Source: Cheilinus undulatus (taxonomy: Eukaryota > Chordata > Actinopteri > Labriformes > Labridae). Taken from it: DNA of 64,000 nt. Each line of letters begins with the position of its first letter. Position 1 is the first letter of the stretch. The stretch is from contig NC_054866.1 in NCBI RefSeq assembly GCF_018320785.1, forward strand, positions 32,093,000 to 32,156,999, written 5' to 3'. Positions 1 to 32,123 of this stretch are shown here, piece by piece. The position numbers and the translations under genes were made by a program. Below the pieces are notes generated by a model that did no database searches, was not told the DNA's origin, and saw nothing but the letters and a program-made list of their open reading frames with translations.

Positions 1-22584
<22,584 letters not shown>

Positions 22585-23300
22585 TGTGTCCCAAAGTTGT
22601 TCACACCCAAAATTGGTTCATGGGTCAGGCTGCTCCTCTGTCTGCTATCAGCTGCTGTCAACGAGGAAGAAGAGGTGCATTTCAGCCTTAGGTTAACACA
22701 CCTTTACAGTCAGGTGCTATCTGCTAGTTATGACAGAGGAAACTCAAACTTTTCTGTCACTGTAAATGACTGATAAAGCACATCCAGAGACGTTAGTTGT
22801 GTCTGTTAGCAAGCGGTTGGTTTTGCTAACGGTGCTAAATTACAGTGTCGTTAACATTAAAGAAATAACACGAACTAGCGCATAGCCAAACTTTGTCACA
22901 TAGCAGTTTGTGAAACCTTATCCTTATCTTTTTTACGAGCTGTCTGCAGTGAGCTAAACAATGACAGTCTGCTAACGGGTTGCAGCTTTAGCCCAAACAT
23001 GAAATAGTTAAAATATGCCGCCGCGTCATCCAAAAATCTGTAGCAATCTGTGCTAGCAATGTAGCATGCTAAGTTACAGCTAACTCAGCTTAGCTGTGGG
23101 TGTAGTAAATAACTTCTCATCCTTATTGGTATGTACTGCCGATGTCTTTGGCTTCCGCCAGCTCCAAATAAGTATCGAGCTTACTTACCCTGACATATTC
23201 ACAGTGTACGTTTGTTGTTGCACAGCATAGCGCTGCTAACAGCAGCTTCGTCTGACAGTCAACTCTGCTAAGAGGGTAAACACCCCTCTACTCTCTGGTC
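22585..23300 (-). promoter_or_regulatory. bltp2: bltp2 5' UTR, first intron and likely promoter end
   Basis: On the minus strand a pyrimidine-rich tract ending in acag gives a plausible acceptor before 22654, so the ATG exon carries about 70 nt of 5' UTR. A strong donor (gtaagtaag) at 23188 suggests a noncoding first exon ending at 23189 and starting near 23300. The main ATG at 22584 has A at -3. No TATA box is evident, so the transcription start is only approximate. This is inferred from splice signals and would need cDNA to confirm. Confidence 0.5.
22601..22621 (-). promoter_or_regulatory. Short upstream ORF in the bltp2 leader
   Basis: A six-codon ORF (MNQFWV, stop TGA) ends 16 nt before the bltp2 start codon and lies in the inferred 5' UTR exon. 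Its ATG has C at -3 (weak context), while the main ATG has A at -3. It could reduce translation modestly; function is inferred, not shown. Confidence 0.5.
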
Positions 23301-24720
23301 CGCCTTGTTCTGCTGGCAGCAGATCACTGGAGCCAAGGAAGAGCTGCACAGACTTTAGTTCACTGTTCGAGTTTTTAACTGTATTTCTTATATATAACAT
23401 TATCAAGAGCTTCACTTCTACTTCAGTGACGTCCTCTTAAATCCACACACACTAAAATAGTAGAAAAGTATGTCACAAAGTCGAAAGTTAAAGAAATGTA
23501 TTTTAAGTACATAAACAACATGTAATTTTAGATACATCAGGATTCAGTGTAACTCGACCAATTGGCAACTCATTTGCTGCTGAAAGAAACTGAATGCTGC
23601 TTTTTCATCATCAGCTGTATAATTTAAAAGTCAGTACTTAACACTGCACTTCCAAATAATTGCTCTAGGGCCAAAAAACCCTAAAAGCTCCACATGGAAA
23701 CATATTGCAGACACACTATATTTTAATGGATTTTGGACATGCGATTGGATGCATTTTTTGGAATTTTCACTACAGGAGACCTACACCAAACTATACAGCA
23801 AACTTTAGTATAATCATCAGTAATGTAATTTGTTGGTACAGTGCATATTTTGACATTACTAAAATAACCAAAAACAACCTAAAAAATGATACTGATGTTG
23901 CCCTGTAATATTACTGCAGAAATTAAACCCCTGTAAAATGAAATCCAAAGTTCATCTCTAAAAACACTAGATATGTTGGAATTAGGTTGCTGTAAACAAC
24001 TGAAAACAATGAGATCTATGTGTAACTAAATTTTGGATTTAGACCGTTAGAAACCTGACCCCTCTCCTGTCTTGGTTTTATTAGGCAAATATGAGCCCAT
24101 GACACCACCAGTCTTGATGGGTAATTACCCCACCCTCCTATTGCTGTAATAATATAAAATCACTAAGTGGTTCACCTAAGTTCAGCCTGTTGTTAGCTGA
24201 TGTCACTGCCTTCATTCAAAGTTAACAGTCAGCTACATGCTTTTGTTCATTGTGAGGTGCATTTCCTGAATCTATCAGCCACAGTGGCCTATGGGTCATT
24301 AGAAGCATCATAACCGAAAGATTTGTACAAGAAAACAGTAAATTTAATCCTTAACTTCTGTCTATGCTGCGACACAGAGCCAGACAGCTGCCCTCTGATC
24401 AGAGGCCTTTTTTTTTTTTTCTAATCTGAGAGGATCACATTTCTCATGAGTGGGTGTGGCTTTAACTCATTCTGTTGACACGCCTACACCACCCTAGAGC
24501 AGATTTTAGTGCCTAATTTTCCATGATTTTGAAGCTTAAGTCTTTACACTTAGAGATGTTTTTTGTGATTGAAATTTAGCCTGATGGTTCATAACACAAT
24601 GGCCTGTCATACAACAAACCTAAAATAAAGACTTTTTTAATCACTTTGCAGGGACTTTAAGAGCACAAATTGGGGCATACACAAAGCAAGAAAAGTAAAC
24701 AGTAGAGCACCAACCACCAA
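23301..24720. other. Intergenic spacer between bltp2 and glod4
   Basis: Upstream of bltp2 and downstream of glod4. I see no gene, RNA or recognisable repeat beyond short T and A runs. Confidence 0.5.
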
Positions 24721-24734
24721 GTATTGGACTCATT

Positions 24735-24878
24735 TTTATTTTTATGAAGAATATATGTTCTTTGTTCTTACATCTCTTTCTTATTATTTTTGACCAAAAA
24801 AAAATCAAGTTTAAATGTGGAGTGTGTAATATTTATCCCAGTAACATTTTCCAAAAATTATACTTCAAATTATTTATT
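24735..24878 (-). terminator. Candidate glod4 polyadenylation signals
   Basis: AATAAA hexamers on the minus strand lie at 24873-24878 and 24735-24740, about 285 and 420 nt downstream of the glod4 stop codon. Either would give a short 3' UTR. Which is used cannot be told without transcript ends. Confidence 0.45.
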
Positions 24879-25160
24879 CAGGTGATTAAACACTAGTTTA
24901 GATAGGCCAACTGATTAATGTTTCATTTTTACTAAATTTTTTCTGCTAAATGCTACTAAGCTAACTATTACACACTCAAAAAGTAGTTTTTATAGGTCTG
25001 CCTAATGCCAAGATTCCTGGCATTAAAACTCATTTTGGACCATTGTATCATCAGCAGAAGAGGACTAAAGATTTCAGGATCCTTGCACAGAAGTTTTCAT
25101 ATAATCGGGTGACAAAACAGAAAAAGAGGTTTGACAGTTTTTCAGACAAGCCCCTTCATC

Positions 25161-28079
25161 TCATGCAGTAGCCTTCTGTCTGTTGTGTTTGGCAAACCAC
25201 TCATCACTTTTGTCTTCTGCCATGGCCTGAAATCAAAAAAGCACAAGTATGGTAAATATTAAAAACGCGTTGCATAATTTAGTGTGTACAGAGGGAAAAT
25301 ACTGGAGACAAACTGACCTTATCAAGCAGTTCATTTCCTTTTGGGTCGACCATTGACAGCTGCCTGAAAGCCTCATCTCCCACAAAACAAATTTCATGTC
25401 CATCCTATAAGAAACATTATCAAGTTGTTATTATTTTAACTGAGGAAGATTTCATTTGAGTTCAACATTGTATATTTTCAGTGCACTTACTGGATCAGCC
25501 AAAATAACCACTTCCACTGTGGCTTTTCCAGGAGTGTCCAGGCTGACTAATGGAGTGAGTATTTTCTGATTTTCTTTTTTCATCAAGGCTTCAAGGTCAG
25601 GCAGCTGTGGAACGCATAACAATGTACACACCCATCTATTATATACACTGCTTCGCATCAGTAATGACAATACAGATTTTTCCAAATTTTTATAAACTCA
25701 AAAATAGATGGTATATCTTACTTGCTCGCGTGGACATGAAAATGCTATCCTCCCAAATGCTGTTCCATGATCAACATTTCCTGAGATATCCTGAAGCTCC
25801 AGCTTACACTGAATTTAAAACATACATTATGGTTAATTAACAAATAACAAAATATAAGGCATATATGTTTTATTGATACTTGAATTAACAAAGAGACCCA
25901 CTTGAGAGTCTGCAAATCCCATCAGCACTGTTTTCTTTTCCTCATTCTTTTCCATCACTTTCATTCCCAAAAGATTGGTCCAGTAGTGGGTTGATATCTG
26001 TAGGTCTGATACTCCGAGACATACCTTGTGCACGGGATCTGGCAGGGATGCTTACCGTTACTCACAGGTAATCAATAAGAAATGTATAGACTAGGCATAG
26101 ACACTTGTGAGAAGAATAAAAACAGCTTTTGCAGATTGCTTTCTTGTATCACACAGTTTTACCACTGGTGTTTAGGTATTATAATGTGGGAAATGCTATT
26201 AGTTAACCTTTCTGCAAGAAACTAAATACCACTCTGTCCCCTTTATATTCAGTAAACACATACAAATCTGTCCATGAGAGGGGAAAAAGGGGAAAGCTTT
26301 CTGGGGCCCAGCCAAATTGGGGCCCATAGAGATCAGCAAAATCATGGTCCTGAATAACAACCACTCCTATCAAAGCTGCATAAAATAAATTTCACTTATA
26401 TACGTTGTAATACAATATAGCATTTTCAAAATGTAAACCCATTTCCTTTAACAGAATTACTTTTCTGGTAATGTTAACAATATGGATAGGCTAATTTAAC
26501 TTACCCATTTGGTAAGTAATGCAAGACTTCATAGCTAAGCAATGATGTGCAAAAACATCAAAACACCAGAGAATAAAGTAGAAGGAACTATAATTTCTAA
26601 AAGGGAAATTTAGAAGATTGGAGAATAAAGGCAAAAAGTAAAGTTGCAGTTGTGGAAAAACAGTTAAAGAGTGGCAAAATGGGTTAAAAGGAGCAAAAGG
26701 TTGCAAAAATATACAGTAAAAATGGTGAAAAGCAATTAATAATGGCAAAATTAGGTTTAAAGTTTCAAAAATGAGTGGTTTATGTAGCGAAAATTGTTTG
26801 GACCAAAAAAAAAGGCTTAAAGTAGCAAAAATGGGCAAAATGAAAGGAAACAGTGATGAAAGACGGTTAAAAAGTGGAAGATCAGAACCCAATCATAGCT
26901 TGACACACTTTTCAACTCCAAAATAAGAGAACTATTAGCCAGGATGCTAGCATTAATGCTACTGATCCAACACACATGTATTCATGCTATCAATAAATCA
27001 CAACTGGGGAGGGCCCATTCTCTGGGTCTTTCAGGGGCCCATCCAATTCTGTGGGCAGGTCACATTTTGTTTAAGAATGTTAGTTTTTCATTAAGCTGTG
27101 AATGGTTCGACCAATGAAATGCAAATAAAATTGAATTACTTTATTTAAATACCTCTGAATTAATTTATAATGCAATGAAACCATGCATCTATTTGCATTA
27201 GTGGTTTTATACTTAATAAATGTCCCTCTGTCTCTATTTTGAGTAGTGGACACATGACAATGAGAATATTTTTATGCAGCATTGACACCCACCAGTTGGA
27301 GGCTGCTCTTTGTCCACAATGTAAAAAGGATATCCTCCTGGAGCCTGGATCAGATACAGAGCCTCTCCTACCTCAGTAAGAGGCCATCCAAGACGTTTAG
27401 CATTGCTCACAGCTTGGCTTGACTGCAGAGTAAGCCCCTTTAGAGAAAAAAAAACAAGTACATAGCACTTCCACTTGGCTGATTTATATAACACATGTTC
27501 TCTGTAAAATCTCTAAATGAACTCTTACCCACCAAGAAATCATTGCCAAGGTGATACTCCCCCACCCCATAATTATATGTTAGTTCAGCAACAAAATGGT
27601 CATCCTCTGGACCAAAGCCAACCATTGTCTTGCTCCATTTCCCGTCGTAGGGCCTGGATGGACGCAGAATACTTGCAGCAGTTAGTATGAGGATATTAAC
27701 AACTCTCGTTAGACCATTTGGTTAAGGCTGCATCACACCTACCCATTACAAGTTGCTTTGCAGCCTTCCTCAAACTCTTCGTGGCGTAAAATCTACAAAT
27801 GAATTAGAATAAAGGACAAATAAACATGCATACTGAAGCATAAACATAATAGCACCATTATGAAAAAAAAGGCAATGGCTAACTGCGTAACAATTGTGCA
27901 ACACCGCCTGAGATTAGCCGATTATCAGGAAAAGTTTCTCAATGGCTTCAGTCACATCTGGAAGAAAAATAAAGCGTGAGACAAAGTACCTTCATGCCAA
28001 GAACATCCCGATAAAACGTGGCTGTTTTGGCTCTGTCACCAACTTTAAAAACAAAATGCAATGCTCGTCTCAAAGCCAT
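25161..28079 (-). CDS. glod4: Glyoxalase domain-containing protein 4, complete
   Basis: Nine exons: 28079-27990, 27792-27743, 27653-27533, 27437-27293, 26038-25902, 25808-25722, 25604-25491, 25404-25318, 25226-25161. They total 897 bp, i.e. 298 residues plus TGA, the same length as human GLOD4. The start is [17 protein letters not shown], as expected for the family. Two vicinal-oxygen-chelate (glyoxalase-fold) modules are visible: the first through about residue 130 (YRDVLGMK, then [19 protein letters not shown]), the second from about 136 ([23 protein letters not shown]) through the late motif [20 protein letters not shown]. The tail is [15 protein letters not shown]. The enzymatic substrate of GLOD4 is not established; a mitochondrial link has been reported in mammals. 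Exon 3 uses donor gtgggt after codon TTG; a second gtaaga 4 nt downstream would break the frame. Gene is head-to-head with mrm3. Confidence 0.96.
26280..27065 (-). repeat. Repeat family A, full-length inverted copy
   Basis: Bounded by GGGGCCC-rich ends (ggggcccagccaaattgggg on the left, tctttcaggggcccatccaa on the right). The core 26540-26880 is an irregular array of ~20-bp units of the type gcaaaaatgggttaaaa. It lies in the glod4 intron 26039-27292. No transposase frame is seen; the reading frame open across it is only T-rich low complexity. Confidence 0.65.
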
Positions 28080-28624
28080 ATTTCTAATGGGTTTGTTATA
28101 TCTGTACGATGAAGAGTGAGTAGGGAACGATTAAGCGTCCTGTATGATCGATTTTTCTGTCGTCGATTGTTAGAAATTTATTTGCAAAGTCAAACACAAA
28201 ATAACAGAGTAAGGCGATTAGTCTTTCGAATAAATTCACAGATTGAATTTATCATCAAAATTAGTATTACTTTACTTTGAAAAACTCAGCGACTCTTGTA
28301 GAATGAGAAGTGGAATATAAATTCCCCACCCCTGGGATACAGGCAAATGGTATTGTCGAAAGTCTCCATGACGACGTCACATGTGTGTAGCATTTCTGCT
28401 TTAAAATAACAAGAAAACTGAATAGGCCTGTGGTTACATACAGCGGTTGATTCTAGATGAAATACACATACAATTATCAAAAAGTTAAAAGTCACCCAGT
28501 AATCTAGAATAACATCAGAAGCGTAAATATGGTGTTTTCTGTACGACCAGTAGAGGCACTAAGCACACACAGTGGCTGGTGCGCAACTCTGATAAAAACA
28601 AAGGAAGAAGAAGACCGTAGAAAA
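28080..28624. promoter_or_regulatory. Divergent promoter region of glod4 and mrm3
   Basis: The start codons of glod4 (minus) and mrm3 (plus) are 545 bp apart and point away from each other, as in human 17p13.3. The segment must contain both promoters and both leaders. I see no clear TATA box. It also contains an in-frame upstream ATG for mrm3 at 28529. Shared bidirectional control of two genes with mitochondrial connections is inferred from the layout. Confidence 0.6.
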
Positions 28625-31600
28625 ATGGCAGCTTACATACGCAGCGTGATGTTTCCTATTTTGATAGAGCGAAATGCTTTTCTTAGAAGAGGAAACGGCA
28701 TTATCTCAGAATCAAAAAGATATGTTCGCGGACTGAGGAGGAAACCTGTCCAAGTGATTTTTCCTGACGACGTGGCGGATAAAGATGTGAAGCCGATAAA
28801 GTCTCAACCAGCAGAGAAAAACGTGAGGAGGGAGAAGGAAGCAAAAGTCACGGCTAGACCAAAACATACCGAACAAGGCGACTTTGACCAGACGAGGAAT
28901 AATGTAAAGCCAAATATAAGACATGCACCCGATAATGTTATAGATGATCCGTTTGGTGGCCTGCGCTTCGAGAGGGCTTTTCCTGGAGATAAGAGATTGG
29001 CGTAAGTGTCAAAGAGCCAATGACGATGCTTAGAAACTGCTCACAATAGTCATTCAACGGGGAAACGGAGAATTCACCATATTCACCATATTAGCCTCAA
29101 GGTCAGACTGGAAAGATGATAAAAAGCAACTTTATCAATGACAATAATCTACGAATATCAAATTAACAAAGAGGGACTATTCTGCCAGACTTGTATCAAA
29201 TCCATATAGGGACCTACACAGTCCCACATGTGTTTGTAGAGATGCCCTTAATCAGTTCAAGACGAGTTTAAGAAAACAGAAAGTTGTATGTAAGGTTACT
29301 CATTTAGAGACAACATTTAACAGGAGAAGTGTGTGATGTTTTCAATGGGGAAAAAAAGAGTTATTGAAAACGTACAGCAGGCCTGCTCCCAGAATTATCT
29401 GGGCCCCTGAAAAAACAATGAACTGGCCCTTCCCAATTGTGACATATTTATGTCAAGCATGTGTGTTAGATCAGGAGCATTGGTGTTAGCGTCCTGTTTA
29501 ACAGTTACTTCATTTTGGAGCTGAAAAGTGTGGAAATATTATTGGGTTCTGATGTTCACATTACTTATTCATACCACTTTTACCACCTTTTCTGCATCTT
29601 TTATCCTATTTTTGCCTTTTTTAACTCATTTTTACAAAATTTTTCCTATCTGTAACCACTTTGTGCCACTGTTTGTCAGCCAATTTTGCCACTTTTTAAC
29701 CCATTTTGCCAGTTTTTAACGACTTTTCACCATTTAATGCCATTTTGGCAGTCTTATTCCATTTCGCTGCTCTTATTTTTGCCACTTCTAACCCATTTTT
29801 TGACACTTTAGATCCATTTTTGCCTCTGTGTAGCCACTTTCTACATATTTTCTCTGCCTTTTTTCACCACTTTTAACCCATTTTTTCCAATTTGAGCTTT
29901 TTTTTTTGTCTTTTGCAATCCTTTCATTATTCTTCGCATGGCTTAGTTGTTACAGATTAACTTTACAATCGACCATGCTTTTCCTGACCTCTATGAGCCC
30001 TCCATTTATTTGGCCCCAGAAAGCTCTCCCCTTTATCCCTTCATATGGATGGCCTTGTGAACAGTCACGTGCATGCATTTTAAGCATGTAGGACACTAAG
30101 GATTCTTCATGGCTGATGTGCCTGAACCTGGGGCTGGAGGTGGGGTACGACCACAGTCCAGCTGGACATATAGGCACACACGTCAAGGTCACGCTTGGTG
30201 GCATCTCTCTTGTCTGGGCCTTTTCAACCCAAATGATATACCCAACAACCACCTGCAGTTTTTGAGCCCTTGGAACATTCATAGCATGACCAGGGGCTCA
30301 TGGCAACCCTACTACCCAGCCTGACAGTACCCCAGGCCATGGCTACTCCCCACATCCACCCCTTGCTCCACCCTTAAAAGTGTGGACTTTATTTTTATAC
30401 AGTTTATTTTTTCATGCCCCTGGTAATATGCAAGGACATCCAGAGCACAACCTGGGTTGTCTCCTTCCCACCCGTTGGTGCCTTTGGGTGGGCTTACTTA
30501 CCATAACACACCTTACTTCAGTCTCAATTTTTGGCCCAAACATGCCTAAAAGTTCTGCACAGTACTGTATGTAAATCTTCCTCATAGGAGGAAAGAAGTA
30601 TTTTTAATTGGTGACAGAATAACTGCATCTTGCACCCAAAGATCAGATTAATTTTTAGATAGCAATACAATGTTTATAAGTTCATGCCTTCATGAGGGAT
30701 TTATGTTTTAACACTGTTTGCAATCACCGTCTGTCCTCCTCCTTCTGTCCTGCAGGAAAGTAGTGAGTGTTGCTCGTTCCAGGACGTTTCGGGAGCACCA
30801 GGGTAAAATCCTCCTGGAGGGGCGGCGTTTGATCTGTGACGCTCTGAATGCTGGTGCAAACCCACAGATGATCTTTTTCAGTACAGTGGAACGAATTCAA
30901 GAGCTTCCTGTAGACAAGCTGAAAAGAGCCACACTGGTCAAAGTCAAGTTTGAGGACATCAAGATCTGGTCTGACCTTGTTGCCCCCCAAGGCGTGATAG
31001 GTGAGGGTCACATTTTTATGTTTTCGTTCATTGTGAAGCACCAGTACTGTTAATTGATCCTGACTTAGATCCCTTCCTCTGCAGCCATATTTTCTCGCCC
31101 AGACCCATCACGGTTAAACTTTGCAAATAAAGGAGATTCCGTGCCATTGTCTCTTATATGTGACAATATCCGAGACCCAGGCAACCTTGGGACTATGCTG
31201 CGGTGTGCTGCTGCTGCCGGCTGCCATAATGTCCTCCTCACTAAAGGTATGGTTATGTTATCAGCTAATAAAATGTTTTTTGGCTCCAATACAGAAAATT
31301 ACTTTTCTTAAATCTGTTTAATTTTTCCAACCACAGGTTGTGCTGATGCTTGGGAGCCTAAAGTTCTCCGTGCAGCAATGGGTGCCCATTTCCGCCTACC
31401 CATTTACCCCAACTTAAGCTGGCCTGATGTTGAAAATCACCTTCCTAACTCTGTGACAGTTCACGTGGCTGACAGCAGCTGTGGCGCTGACAAAAGTAAA
31501 GAAACAGAGGAATCAGAAGTGAATACATCGCTGAAACCCTCTAAAGCAGAAGATTACGGATGCGTTAGCGCAAAGGCCAGTAAAAAGACAAGACACCGTG

Positions 31601-31932
31601 AGGAATACGACTCTGATTCGGATTCAGACGGTGAATATGAGGGATTCTCACTTCCCAATGTGGAAACCAAACTGTACCATGAGAGCTGGGCACAGAAACC
31701 TCTGGCTCTGGTGATTGGAGGAGAAACGCACGGTTTGAGTGTTGAAGCTGTGGGGTTGGCTGAAAAAACTGCCGGTAACAGGCTCTTTATTCCCGTTGTT
31801 CCTGATGTGGACAGCTTGAATTCAGCCATGGCAGCGAGTATACTTCTGTTTGAGGGAAGGAAGCAGCTTTTAAAGATAATGCAGACAGCAGGAAGGAAGT
31901 TCATATCTAAAGCTAAGCAGCAGATAACTTGA
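28625..31932 (+). CDS. mrm3: Mitochondrial rRNA methyltransferase 3 (RNMTL1), complete
   Basis: SpoU-class (SPOUT) 2'-O-methyltransferase; the mammalian orthologue methylates a guanosine in the peptidyl-transferase loop of mitochondrial 16S rRNA. Exons 28625-29001, 30756-31000, 31085-31246 and 31337-31932 total 1380 bp, 459 residues plus TGA. The chosen ATG (A at -3, G at +4) gives a basic, hydrophobic N-terminus (MAAYIRSVMFPILIERNAFLRR) fitting a mitochondrial presequence and aligning with the human start. Family motifs: motif 1 NIRDPGNLGTMLR at residues 235-247, motif 2 LVIGGETHGLS at 386-396, motif 3 IPVVPDVDSLNSAMAAS at 413-429. A low-complexity acidic insert (DSDSDSDGEYE, about 353-363) sits before motif 2, where vertebrate orthologues are also variable. 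An in-frame ATG at 28529 could add 32 residues. It runs toward nxn, tail to tail. Confidence 0.96.
29385..30060 (+). repeat. Repeat family A, direct copy
   Basis: Starts at agaattatctgggcccctga and ends near ggccccagaaagctctcccc. The core 29560-29900 has repeated TTTTTGCC-ACTTTTAACCCA units. Same family as 26280-27065 and 46285-47215. It occupies part of mrm3 intron 1. Confidence 0.65.
30061..30560 (+). repeat. Repeat family X, uninterrupted copy
   Basis: This segment of mrm3 intron 1 matches, in reverse complement, the two parts of the repeat at 41198-42370. Shared stretches include gcatgaccaggggctcatggcaaccctactaccc, gcccctggtaatatgcaagg and acatccagagcacaacc. Here the sequence is continuous, so it represents the empty site of the element inserted at 41368-42083. 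Confidence 0.65.
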
Positions 31933-32033
31933 AGTTAAGTCCAGATATCATGATATGTTTGTTTGTCCTCGTCTCTAGAGACTGTAAAGTTTTTTTTTAT
32001 GTAAACTTCTATCCCATACCTTGTTCTGCCATT

Positions 32034-32123
32034 AATAAATCACTGAATTTGGGATATTTTTGTCAAATTCATTAATTTCTTATGAGCCTTTTCATGGGTT
32101 TCTTATTTTTTTGTTGAAATAAA
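32034..32123 (+). terminator. mrm3 polyadenylation signals
   Basis: AATAAA occurs at 32034-32039 and again at 32118-32123, about 100 and 190 nt after the mrm3 stop codon. This predicts a short 3' UTR with two possible ends. Confidence 0.6.
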
